64,000 bases of DNA from Pseudomarimonas salicorniae (GTDB lineage Bacteria > Pseudomonadota > Gammaproteobacteria > Xanthomonadales > Xanthomonadaceae): NCBI RefSeq assembly GCF_023156535.1, contig NZ_JALNMH010000001.1:496001-560000 (forward strand). The letters are read 5' to 3'. Of the stretch, positions 27,217-35,381 are shown piece by piece. Below the pieces are notes generated by a model that was given only the letters and a program-made list of their open reading frames with translations, was not told where the DNA came from and searched no databases. The first letter of the stretch is position 1. Each line of letters starts with the position of its first letter. The position numbers and the translations under genes are program-made.

Positions 27217-29205
27217 TTGAATATCATGATGAAGTGCGGGCTTCTGCTCGCGCTCGGAGTCCCGTGCGCCCAGGCCCAGACCCCAAGCTGCAGCCTCGAC
27301 GAGGTGTACAGGGCGAGTTTCGAAAGTTCGGCCAGCGTCACCCTGACCGGACTGGTCACCGGTATTTCCATTGCCGACATCGAGGTCCGCAGCGGTGATC
27401 GCGTGCTGGCGACGGTCGGCACAACGGATGGTCGCTTCGAGCTGGTTGTTCCGGCGGGCACGGCTGAGGGCTTCCTCGAACTGCGCGCCCGCGGCCGGGC
27501 TGCGCAGGGTCAGGAGTTCGTTGAACTTGCGTCCTGGGTGGGTCCCCAGCAGTACGCGCGCGGATTGCGTGATGCCCAGGGCCGGGTCGGGGTGTCCAAG
27601 TTGAGCGGTCTGGCAGTGACCCCGCTCAGCACCGCCCGCTACGTGCTCGTTGCCGGTGGCGCGCCGCGCGCCGTCAACGAGTGCCAGCTGGAGGCGCAGC
27701 TGGAAGCGCTCGACAGTGGTGCGGTGCTGGAGCGCGCGGCGGTGATCAAGCTGATCATCGAGAACGGCGGTCTGTTTCCAGGGGTGAGCAATCCGTCCAA
27801 GGGGGTGGCGCCGTCCACCACGCTCAACGTCGTGGCTGATACCACCCAGCTGACCGGGCAGATCAACGGCATCGAGTCCGAGCGCCCGGGCGCGCTGGCG
27901 CAGACCGTCGGGCTGCTGGGCGAGAACTTCTGCGACTACTTCAGTCCGCAGGCGGTGTTCGTCAGCGGCGAACGCTTGCGCGGCACCCTGCTGAACACCT
28001 TCTCCGGCGAGATCTACAGCGTCACGGGGGCTGGACGTGGACAGCATGCCGAAAGCTTCGGCAAGGATGGCTTCGACTTCACCTGCGCCGGCGACGTGCT
28101 GACCGCCACCATGGATGGAACCCGCGTCTCGGCGAACTTCCCGGTGCGGACCGTGAACGGGGTGGCCCGACAGGTGACGCAGGAGATCCGTACCAGCCAG
28201 ATCCAGCTGCGCAGGCTGGACAGCTCGATCAACGAGATCGTGGTGGTCGCCGGCCTGACCAGCGTCGGGAGCTTTCCGAATGACCCTTCCCTGCCGGACG
28301 AGGTCACCAGCGGCGAGCGCACGCTCAGCCTGATTCGCACGCCGCGCGCCACGCCGCTCGATGAGGCGCAGTTCCGCGGCCAGGTGTGGTCACTGCCCAG
28401 CGTGCAGGAGAACTCACCGTCGAACCAGATCGGCGCCGAGCTGATCCAGTTTGCGGCGACCGGCAACGATGCCACCCGCGTCGAGAACGGCGAGCCGCTG
28501 ACCTGGAGCGTGAACGCCCGCGGTGAACTGGAGCTGGTGTTCGCCAGCCGCACCGCCCGGGTCATCCCGATCCGCGACGACGCCGGGGCCATCGACGCCC
28601 TGGGCGCCGTGGACAGGCAGGATGGCAACAGCTCGATCAGCGGTGGCTTCATGGCCCAGGTCGTGCCGGCCGCTGACTGGATGAGCGAAGCGGCGGTGCC
28701 GGCGCATTACACGCAGTATGCGGCTCGCAGCAGCAACCCGTTCCAGTGGCGCCTGGCCGCTGACCGTGCAGCCCCTGCGTTCAGTGGTGCACCTGGAAGC
28801 GAGACGCTGTCCTTCACCCTGTACTGGAGTCGACCGGACGCCGATACGGTGATCCTGCGCCGCTGCCGCGGGGACAACGGATCGGGTGGCATCGTCGAGA
28901 AGGTGATCGTGGATCGCGAGCCGGAGGCCGGTGAGTGTTCTGCCTTCTACCGTCGTCGCGAGCTGACCCTGCTGAACAGCGTCGCCAATCCGAACGGGTC
29001 CGGGCGCTACCTGTGGATGCTGGAGGACAACAAGGATTGGAACAGCGGCACGCCGCTCAGCTCGCCGCCGTCCTTCCGCTTCCTGCGGACGATCCTGTAC
29101 CTCAGGGAAGAGCCGGCTGTGAAGGCGGCGTCGGGTGCACACGGGCCGCTGGCGACGCCGCGCGACCGCGACCGCAGCTGGCATGGCGACTACCCGGTGG
29201 ATTGA
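27217..29205 (+). CDS. large secreted protein of unknown function
   Basis: This is a 662-residue exported protein that I do not recognise. A TTG at 27217 is the proposed start because AGAGG lies about ten bases before it; the in-frame ATG at 27226 would be nineteen bases away. The signal peptide ends in VPCAQAQ. Residues about 35-90 resemble a carboxypeptidase-regulatory or beta-sandwich fold (VTLTGLVTGISIADIEVRSG). The remainder is beta-rich without known motifs; several Cys pairs fit an extracytoplasmic location. A hairpin in the leader and a strong terminator hairpin after the stop frame it as a single-gene transcript. Confidence 0.65.
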   Translation: MNIMMKCGLLLALGVPCAQAQTPSCSLDEVYRASFESSASVTLTGLVTGISIADIEVRSGDRVLATVGTTDGRFELVVPAGTAEGFLELRARGRAAQGQEFVELASWVGPQQYARGLRDAQGRVGVSKLSGLAVTPLSTARYVLVAGGAPRAVNECQLEAQLEALDSGAVLERAAVIKLIIENGGLFPGVSNPSKGVAPSTTLNVVADTTQLTGQINGIESERPGALAQTVGLLGENFCDYFSPQAVFVSGERLRGTLLNTFSGEIYSVTGAGRGQHAESFGKDGFDFTCAGDVLTATMDGTRVSANFPVRTVNGVARQVTQEIRTSQIQLRRLDSSINEIVVVAGLTSVGSFPNDPSLPDEVTSGERTLSLIRTPRATPLDEAQFRGQVWSLPSVQENSPSNQIGAELIQFAATGNDATRVENGEPLTWSVNARGELELVFASRTARVIPIRDDAGAIDALGAVDRQDGNSSISGGFMAQVVPAADWMSEAAVPAHYTQYAARSSNPFQWRLAADRAAPAFSGAPGSETLSFTLYWSRPDADTVILRRCRGDNGSGGIVEKVIVDREPEAGECSAFYRRRELTLLNSVANPNGSGRYLWMLEDNKDWNSGTPLSSPPSFRFLRTILYLREEPAVKAASGAHGPLATPRDRDRSWHGDYPVD

Positions 29206-29230
29206 GGTTCCCGCCGGATACCCGGTGATG

Positions 29231-29262
29231 CAGGGCGGGACGGTGCGAACCGTCCCGCCCTG
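29231..29262. terminator. perfect 14-bp terminator-like hairpin
   Basis: CAGGGCGGGACGGT, loop GCGA and ACCGTCCCGCCCTG pair perfectly, 26 bases after the secreted-protein stop. It is followed by ATGCTTTGG rather than a clean T-run. It most likely ends the plus-strand transcript; the convergent priA stop is 230 bases away. Confidence 0.65.
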
Positions 29263-29492
29263 ATGCTTTGGGGGCGGCGCGCGAGGTTGGCGAGGGTGGC
29301 AGGGGCCAACCACTGGCGGCGCCCACCCGTGGCCTCAGGGACATCGAGCGAGACCCGCGCCATGGTGCTTAGCCGAACGCGGCCCGCGGCACCCGGGAGC
29401 GGCCGCACTGCGGAGAGTCTGGCTGCGCCCGCAGCGAAGCCTGCGGATCGACGCGGATGCGCGCGGCTTGCCGGCGACCTCAGCTGCCCGGG

Positions 29493-31661
29493 CTAGAACA
29501 GGTCCACCGGATCGACGTCCAGCGACCAGCGCACCCGACGGGCCAGCGGCAGGCTGTGGAGCTGGCGCCAGGTGGCGTCTAGCACGCGTTGCAGGGCCGG
29601 GCGCTGGCCGGCGGCGAGCAGCAGCTGGCCGCGCTGGAAGCCGGCGCGGCGCGGCTTGGGCGCCGGCAGCGGGCCACGCAGGTCGACGCCGGCATCGAGT
29701 GCGGGCTCGGCCAGCAGGGTCCGGGCCTGGTCCAGGAAGCCCTGCCAGTCGGCGTCCTGCTGCGCCTCGGCGCGGATCAGGGCCCAGTGCGCGGCGGGCG
29801 GGTAGCCGAGCAGCCGACGCTCGGCCAGCAGCTCGCTGGCCGCGGCCGGATAGCCGCCGCTGAGCAGGGTGGCGAGCAGCGGATGCTGCGGATGGTGGGT
29901 CTGCAGCAGGACCCGCCCGCGGCGCTCGGCGCGGCCGGCGCGACCGGCGACCTGGATCAGCAGCTGGGAGAGCCGCTCGGCGGCGCGGAAGTCCGGGCTG
30001 TAGAGGCCCTCGTCGACCCCGACCACCACGACCAGGGCGAGCTGGGCGAGATCGTGGCCCTTGGCCAGCATCTGCGTGCCGACCAGGATGCCCGGACGTT
30101 CGCCGAGCTTGCCCAGCAGCTCGACCAGGGCGTCGCGGCGCCGCGTACTGTCGCGGTCGATGCGGACCACCGGCACTTCGCGGAAGCGCTCGGCCAGGAA
30201 GGCCTCGAGGCGCTCGGTGCCCTGTCCCTGGGGCTGCAGGCCGAGGCTGCCGCAGTCGGGGCAGGCGTTGGGCGGCGGGCGCTGCGCACCACAGTGGTGG
30301 CAGTGCAGGCGGCGGCCGCCGGCGTGCACCGTCATCGCGCTGTCGCAGCGCTGGCACTGGGCGCTGTAGCCGCAGTCGTGGCAGAGCAGCACCGGGGCGA
30401 AGCCGCGCCGGTTGCGGAAGACCAGCACCTGGCCGCCGGCGACCAGGGTTGCTTCGATGGCGGCCAGGCTCTCGCGGGCGAGGCCGCCCTGCAGGCGCTG
30501 CGCGCGCACGTCGAGCACGGTGACCTCGGGCGGCTGGCCGGCGCCGGCGCGGCGGGTCAGCGCCAGGCGGCGGTAGCGGCCGCGCTCGACCTGCTGCAGG
30601 GATTCCAGCGAGGGGGTGGCGCTGCCCAGCAGCACCGGCACGCGCAGTGCCTGGCCGCGCACCAGCAGCAGGTCGCGCGCCGAGTAGCGCACGCCGTCCT
30701 GCTGCTTGTAGGAGCCGTCGTGCTCCTCGTCGATGATGATCAGCCGGCCACGGGGCAGGGGCGCCAGCGCGGCCGAGCGGGTGCCGACCAGCACCCCGGG
30801 CTCGCCGCGGGCCATCGCCGTCCAGGCCTGGGCCCGTTCGCCGTCGGCAAGGCCGGAGTGCAGCACGCGCACGGCGTCGCCCAGGCGGGCGCGGAAGCGG
30901 CGCACCGTCTGCGGGGTCAGGGCGATCTCCGGCACCAGGACCAGGGCCTGGCCGCCAGCGGCCAGCACGTCGGCCAGCAGCTCGAGGTAGACCTCGGTCT
31001 TGCCGCTGCCGGTGACGCCCTGCAGCAGCACCGGGGCGAATCCGTCGAGGCCGCGCAGGGCATCGACAGCGGCCTGCTGCTCGGCATTCAGGGCCAGATG
31101 GGCAGGCCGCGGCGCCGGCGGCTCGGGCGGCAGGCGGCGGAGCCGCCCCTCGGCCTCCCAGCGGCGCAGCCGGGGTCGCCAGCCGGCATCGATCAGGGCG
31201 AGGTCGTCCGCGCCGCAGGGGCCCGCGCTGAGGGCCTCCCAGAGCGCCGCAGGGCGTCCGCCCGGCCGCACCCGCGGCGGCGCCTCGGGACAGGCGGCGA
31301 AGCGGTCGCGGTCGGGCTCGGGCAGCGCCTCGCCCTGACGCAGGGGCACCGGAAGGGCCAGCGCCAGCACCTCGCCGAGCGGGGCGCGGTAGTAGTCGGC
31401 CAGCCAGTGAAGGCTGGTCCAGAGCTCGCCCTCGATCAGCGGAGCCGGATCCAGCCGCGTCTCGATCGTGCGCAGCGCCCCCGGGGCTTCGCTGTGTTCA
31501 GCGACCGCCGCGACCAGGCCGACCAGAAGCCGCGGCCCGACGCGCACGCGCACGCGGCAGCCGACCCAGCCAGCGGCCGGCGCATCGGGGTCATCGGGCA
31601 GATAGTCGAACAGCGTCGGCAGCGGCAGGGGCAGGGCGACGCGCAGCACGGGGGGCGGCAT
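29493..31661 (-). CDS. priA: primosomal replication protein N' (PriA helicase)
   Basis: This is a 722-residue replication-restart helicase. The start at 31661 gives the family N-terminus (VLRVALPLPLPTLFDYLP); the frame is open 35 codons further but without similarity. Walker A is GVTGSGKTEVYL, Walker B/DEAH box IIIDEEHDGSYK, and the zinc-binding cysteines form the expected cluster (CHDCGYSAQCQRCD, then CHHCG and CPDCGSLG). Motif VI is VAGRAGRAER. PriA reloads the replisome at stalled forks. It is divergent from a sigma-factor operon across a spacer carrying two consensus DnaA boxes. Confidence 0.96.
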   Translation of the reverse strand: MPPPVLRVALPLPLPTLFDYLPDDPDAPAAGWVGCRVRVRVGPRLLVGLVAAVAEHSEAPGALRTIETRLDPAPLIEGELWTSLHWLADYYRAPLGEVLALALPVPLRQGEALPEPDRDRFAACPEAPPRVRPGGRPAALWEALSAGPCGADDLALIDAGWRPRLRRWEAEGRLRRLPPEPPAPRPAHLALNAEQQAAVDALRGLDGFAPVLLQGVTGSGKTEVYLELLADVLAAGGQALVLVPEIALTPQTVRRFRARLGDAVRVLHSGLADGERAQAWTAMARGEPGVLVGTRSAALAPLPRGRLIIIDEEHDGSYKQQDGVRYSARDLLLVRGQALRVPVLLGSATPSLESLQQVERGRYRRLALTRRAGAGQPPEVTVLDVRAQRLQGGLARESLAAIEATLVAGGQVLVFRNRRGFAPVLLCHDCGYSAQCQRCDSAMTVHAGGRRLHCHHCGAQRPPPNACPDCGSLGLQPQGQGTERLEAFLAERFREVPVVRIDRDSTRRRDALVELLGKLGERPGILVGTQMLAKGHDLAQLALVVVVGVDEGLYSPDFRAAERLSQLLIQVAGRAGRAERRGRVLLQTHHPQHPLLATLLSGGYPAAASELLAERRLLGYPPAAHWALIRAEAQQDADWQGFLDQARTLLAEPALDAGVDLRGPLPAPKPRRAGFQRGQLLLAAGQRPALQRVLDATWRQLHSLPLARRVRWSLDVDPVDLF

Positions 31662-32184
31662 CCGCGAAGTGTAGCGGTGGAACAACGGAGCGCTCAGGGC
31701 GCAACCCCCGTCTTGCACGATATTTCTATGCGATGACTGAACATGTGCCTGTAAGCTGCTGTTCACATGACGGTTTTTCGATTATCCACAGAATCTGTGG
31801 ATAACTGTGTGGATCAGCTTGTGCGGACCCCCGCCGAGGCCAAGGAAGGCAAGCCCTCGGGCCACCTTGGTGAAGAATTCGCCAGCGGGCCAAATCCTCG
31901 TCGAATCAATAGGTTGTAATTTTTCATGCGGACCGGCTCAGGGTTTGTCCCTAGGCCCCTCCACGTGGCCGTCACGGCCCCTCTTGCTGTGCACAACGAC
32001 TCGGCGTGCCAAGCCTTGCGGCAAGCCGTAGAGAGCGAAACGTGACGCTTGTCAACCGATTCCACGCCGGCCCGTTGAGCCAGACGACGGACGGCTGCGC
32101 CGGACGCCCTCGGGAGTCTCCCGAGGGCCGTGGCAGCGCCCGCCAGGCCTCCCACCCACCCGGTTTTCCCGCCCACCGCCTACA
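31662..32184. other. priA / sigma-factor divergent spacer, partly AT-rich
   Basis: These 523 bases hold both divergent promoters. The DnaA-box palindrome lies near 31782-31804, and an unusually AT-rich stretch for this genome follows at about 31905-31930 (GTTGTAATTTTTCATG). No gene is supported. Confidence 0.5.
31782..31816. promoter_or_regulatory. palindromic pair of consensus DnaA boxes plus a near-match
   Basis: TTATCCACA (31782-31790) and its exact inverse TGTGGATAA (31796-31804) form a perfect palindrome of 11-base arms around a single A. A third site, TGTGGATCA (31808-31816), differs from the consensus at one position. TTATCCACA is the strong DnaA box. The symmetric layout could instead be the site of a dimeric regulator. 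Confidence 0.65.
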
Positions 32185-32781
32185 ATGCCGGTTTACGCCC
32201 ACCAGGAATCGCTGCGTTTGAACCTGCCCCGCGCCGACCGCGCCGAGTCCCGCGAAGCGGCCCTCGACGCCTTCCTGCGCGGGGTGGAGCGGCGCGCGCT
32301 GCGCCATGTCGAACTGGCCGGCTGCTCGCGCGAGGACGCGCTCGACATCCTGCAGGAGGCGATGCTCGCCTTCGTCCGCCGCTATCGCGCCAAGCCGGCC
32401 GAGGAATGGCCGCTGCTGTTCTGGCGGGTGCTGGAGTCCAAGCAGATCGACGCCGGACGGCGGCGTAGCGTGATCGGCCGCTGGTTCGGCTGGCTGGGCC
32501 TTGGCGAGGACTTGGACGGCGCTGACCCGATGGCGCGGATCGCCGACCCGGCCGAGCCCGGCCCGGTCCAGCGTCTGGGCGACCGCGAGGCCACCGCCGC
32601 CCTCGAGAAGGCGCTGCGGGCCCTGCCGGGGCGCCAGCGCCAGGCCTTCCTGCTGCGGGTCTGGGAAGGCCTCGACGTCGCCGACACCGCACGCGCCATG
32701 GGGGTGTCCGAAGGCAGCGTGAAGACCCATCTGTTCCGCGCCCTGCAGACCCTGCGCGGGCGCCTGGAGGATCACCTATGA
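32185..32781 (+). CDS. RNA polymerase sigma factor, ECF type
   Basis: This is a 198-residue sigma-70 family factor. Region 2 is visible in SREDALDILQEAMLAFVRRYR and region 4 as the helix-turn-helix LPGRQRQAFLLRVWEGLDVA (shown in parts), then VSEGSVKTHLFRALQTLR. The linker between is long and Trp-rich. The downstream DUF3619 gene overlaps its stop by four bases and encodes a membrane-anchored protein of anti-sigma size, followed by a DUF3106 gene. This three-gene order recurs in Xanthomonadales and Betaproteobacteria genomes, to my knowledge; the regulon is unknown. Confidence 0.88.
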   Translation: MPVYAHQESLRLNLPRADRAESREAALDAFLRGVERRALRHVELAGCSREDALDILQEAMLAFVRRYRAKPAEEWPLLFWRVLESKQIDAGRRRSVIGRWFGWLGLGEDLDGADPMARIADPAEPGPVQRLGDREATAALEKALRALPGRQRQAFLLRVWEGLDVADTARAMGVSEGSVKTHLFRALQTLRGRLEDHL

Positions 32782-33203
32782 ATGCCCACGACAAGCGACC
32801 GCGTGACGATCGCTGGCTGCTGCGCAGCCGCGAGCTGCTCAATCGCCAGGCCGAGGAGGCCGACCCCGCCCTGCAGCGCCGTCTGCAGCAGATGCGCCGC
32901 GAGGCGCTGGCCCCGCTGCGCGCGCCGCGCCGCGGCTGGGCGATCGGCATGACCCTGGCCGGCGCCAGCGCCGCCCTGCTGATTGCGGTTGGCGTGATGC
33001 GCTTCATCGCGCCGGCCTCGATGGCACCGGCAGACGGCCCGCTGCCGGACAGCGGCACGGCGCTGCGCGCCGAATCGCCGATCGAGCAGGCGCTGACCCT
33101 GCCCGAAGAGGACCTCGCCCTGATCGCCGGCGACGTCGACTACACCCTGGTCGAGGAGCTGGAGTTCTATGCCTGGCTGGAGCAGCAGGACCTTGGCAGC
33201 TAA
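32778..33203 (+). CDS. DUF3619-like single-pass membrane protein, putative anti-sigma partner
   Basis: This is a 141-residue protein with a cytoplasmic N-terminal helical region (LLRSRELLNRQAEEADPALQ), one membrane segment near residues 55-75 (IGMTLAGASAALLIAVGVM) and an acidic C-terminal part ending in LEFYAWLEQQDLGS. Overlap with the sigma-factor stop (ATGA) means coupled translation. The topology is that of small transmembrane anti-sigma factors, but no zinc-binding or classic ASD motif is visible, so the role is inferred from context. Confidence 0.7.
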   Translation: MNAHDKRPRDDRWLLRSRELLNRQAEEADPALQRRLQQMRREALAPLRAPRRGWAIGMTLAGASAALLIAVGVMRFIAPASMAPADGPLPDSGTALRAESPIEQALTLPEEDLALIAGDVDYTLVEELEFYAWLEQQDLGS

Positions 33204-33891
33204 GCGCGCCCCCGCCCGCCTGCTCGCGGCGCTGCTGCTGGCGCCGCTGCTGGCCCTCGCCCAGGGCCAGCCGGAGTCGTCCGGCCAGCTCGGCTGGGAC
33301 AGCCTCGACGCCGAACAGCAGTCGCTGCTGGCGCCGTTCTCCGAGCGCTGGGCGGAGCTGCCGCTGGGGCAGCGCGCGCAGCTGCTGGCCAATGCCGAGC
33401 GCTTGCGCCAGCTGCCCGAGGCCGAGCGCGAACAGCTCAAGCAGCGCCTGCAGCGCTGGCAGTCGCTGCCGCCGGCCGAGCGCGCCGAGCTGCGCGAGCG
33501 CTTCGAGGCCTTCCGGGCCCTGCCGCCCGACCAGCAGCGCCGCCTGCGCCAGGAGTACCAGCGCTTCCGCGACCTGCCGCCGGACCAGCGCGAGGCGCTG
33601 CGGAAGAAGTTCCAGCAGATGAGCCCGCGCGAGCGGCAGGCCTTCCTGCTCGGCGCGCGGGCCCGCGACCAGGCTGAGCTGGCCCGGCGCGCCTTTGCCT
33701 TCGTGCCGCCTGAGGAGCGTCAGGCGACCTGGGACATGTTCCAGCGGCTGTCCCGCGAGGACCGCCAGCGCCTGCGTCGGCTGATCGAGAAGATGCCGCC
33801 CTGGCGACGCGAGGAGGTCCGCCGCGAGCTGCTCGCCATGCCTCCCGAATCGCGCAGCGACTGGCTGCGCCGGCAGCTCGCTCAGCCCTGA
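33169..33891 (+). CDS. DUF3106 domain-containing exported protein
   Basis: This is a protein of up to 240 residues. ATG 33169 overlaps the previous gene by 35 bases; a TTG at 33193 would give a tighter signal peptide (AAKRAPARLLAALLLAPLLA). The mature part is a run of helical repeats built on L-P-x-x-(E/D)R or LPPDQR (RQLPEAEREQL, QSLPPAERAEL, RALPPDQQRRL, RDLPPDQREAL, MSPRERQAF), the DUF3106 pattern. The function of the family is unknown. It is the third gene of the sigma-factor operon, and its end overlaps the convergent DUF4286 gene by 10 bases. Confidence 0.8.
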   Translation: MPGWSSRTLAAKRAPARLLAALLLAPLLALAQGQPESSGQLGWDSLDAEQQSLLAPFSERWAELPLGQRAQLLANAERLRQLPEAEREQLKQRLQRWQSLPPAERAELRERFEAFRALPPDQQRRLRQEYQRFRDLPPDQREALRKKFQQMSPRERQAFLLGARARDQAELARRAFAFVPPEERQATWDMFQRLSREDRQRLRRLIEKMPPWRREEVRRELLAMPPESRSDWLRRQLAQP

Positions 33892-34193
33892 TCGAACAGC
33901 GGTCGGAGCACCCGCCGGCTGGCACGGAAGCGTCCGCCGAAGCGCCGTTGGCCGTCCTCGCGCATGCGCGGCGCGTGGGTCGCCAGGTACGCCTCCAGCG
34001 AAGCCGCGTCGCGCAGCCGGTAGGCCACGCTCCACTGCACGCGGCCGTCCTCGGCCGGCTCGTCGACCGCCGACAGGCTGGCACCGAGGAAGCCGGGCAG
34101 GCCGAGCATCTCGGCGATGTGGGCATCGAGCCAGGCGCGGTACTCGGTGGCGATGGCCGCCTCCACCGACAGGTTGACCTCGTAGACGATCAC
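33882..34193 (-). CDS. DUF4286 family small protein
   Basis: This is a 103-residue protein with a ferredoxin-like (dimeric alpha/beta barrel) pattern: VIYEVNLSV-like N-terminal strand, IAEMLGLPGFLGASL, WSVAYRLRDAASLEAYLATH. The GTG start at 34193 overlaps the stop of the upstream DUF3667 gene by four bases (GTGA); the longer open frame to 35246 lies inside that gene and is rejected. Function is unknown. Its 3' end overlaps the convergent DUF3106 gene by 10 bases. Confidence 0.8.
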   Translation of the reverse strand: MIVYEVNLSVEAAIATEYRAWLDAHIAEMLGLPGFLGASLSAVDEPAEDGRVQWSVAYRLRDAASLEAYLATHAPRMREDGQRRFGGRFRASRRVLRPLFDQG

Positions 34194-35338
34194 AGCGCGA
34201 CCAGGCTGGCGAGCAGGGTGACCAGGGTACCGATGCCGAGCAGGGCCATGTAGAGCGTCCCCAGGGCCGCGAACTTCAGGCTGGTCATGATCACGCCCTG
34301 GCCATAGACCCGCTTCTGCATCAGCCACAGGTACACCGGCATCCACAGTCCGACGCCGAGCTCGAGCAGCCCGATCAGACGATGGCCGAGGCTGTCCTCG
34401 GTGAGCAGGCGCGAGCCGCCGTCGAGCGCGGCGAGCAGCAGCAGGGCGGCGCAGAGGAAGGCGTGGCTGTGCAGGGCGACGATCAGGTGCTCCATGTAGA
34501 GGCGGCGCTTGAACGCGTAGAAGAGCTTGAGCAGCAGGGCGAACAGCGGCAGCAGGACGAAGAAGGTCGAGGGCAGGCTCTGGATGAAGGCATCGACCAG
34601 CAGGGCGGGGTCCTGTCTGACCCGCGCGATATTGTCCCGGCCGCGACCGATCCAGTCGTTGAGGTGGCGGTTGCCGGCCTCGGGCAGCCAGTCGAGCCGC
34701 AGCGGATTGGCTTCGGCGTCCCAGGGCCGGTCGCCGAAGCGCAGCTCGGGCGGCACGGGCGCCTCGTCCGCGGTCGCCGCATCCGCCGGCGCATCGCCGC
34801 GCAGCTCGGCGATGCGCTTCGCGGCGCTGCCGATCACCGCCTGCCGCGCGGTCTCGATGCCGGCGACCCCGGGGGCGCCGGGCCCCAGCTGGGCGATGCT
34901 GCGGTCGAGCTCGGCAAGCAGGGCGTCGCGCTCGGTCTCGACCGCCTCGACGCTGTCCAGGGCGTCGAACTGCGAGCCGCCGTCGAAGCGCACGTCGGTC
35001 TCGACCACCAGTCGCAGGGCGAAGAAGGCGACGATGCAGAGAAAGACGAACAGCCGCACCGGGCTGACGTAGCGCACGCGCCGGCCGGAGAAATACTCGC
35101 GACTGAGGAACCCGGGACGGAAGAACAGCGGGCCGAGCGTGCGGAAGATCCGCGAGTCGAGGTCGAAGACGCTGTCGAAGAAGTCTCCGAGGATGCTGCC
35201 GAAGTGGCGGACCAGGCCGCGGGTCGGCTGGCCGCAGGCGTAGCAATGCTCGCCGAGCAGTTCGCGCTGGCAGTTCTCGCAGCGGCGCTGCACCGGCTGC
35301 GCAAGCGCATTCGTCGACGGGTGCGGATCGCTGGCCAT
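34190..35338 (-). CDS. DUF3667 family membrane protein with zinc-ribbon
   Basis: This is a 382-residue protein. The N-terminus has a two-knuckle zinc ribbon (CENCQRELLGEHCYACGQ). A conserved amphipathic region follows (FFDSVFDLDSRIFRTLGPLF) and then a membrane segment (LFVFLCIVAFFALRLVV). A soluble, helix-rich region of about 150 residues precedes four C-terminal membrane segments. DUF3667 proteins have no established function; the ribbon suggests protein or nucleic-acid contacts at the inner membrane. It is translationally coupled to the DUF4286 gene downstream. Confidence 0.83.
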   Translation of the reverse strand: MASDPHPSTNALAQPVQRRCENCQRELLGEHCYACGQPTRGLVRHFGSILGDFFDSVFDLDSRIFRTLGPLFFRPGFLSREYFSGRRVRYVSPVRLFVFLCIVAFFALRLVVETDVRFDGGSQFDALDSVEAVETERDALLAELDRSIAQLGPGAPGVAGIETARQAVIGSAAKRIAELRGDAPADAATADEAPVPPELRFGDRPWDAEANPLRLDWLPEAGNRHLNDWIGRGRDNIARVRQDPALLVDAFIQSLPSTFFVLLPLFALLLKLFYAFKRRLYMEHLIVALHSHAFLCAALLLLAALDGGSRLLTEDSLGHRLIGLLELGVGLWMPVYLWLMQKRVYGQGVIMTSLKFAALGTLYMALLGIGTLVTLLASLVAL

Positions 35339-35381
35339 GGGTCGCTAAGATAGCGGGTTCCGCTTGCCACGCCTCCCTTCC

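Noticed and set aside
31807-32031. Short plus-strand frame next to the DnaA boxes
   Set aside because: It has no ribosome site or protein-like composition and lies in the AT-rich spacer.
34194-35246. Upstream extension of the DUF4286 gene
   Set aside because: It lies inside the DUF3667 gene in another frame; the GTG at 34193 with a GTGA overlap explains the start.
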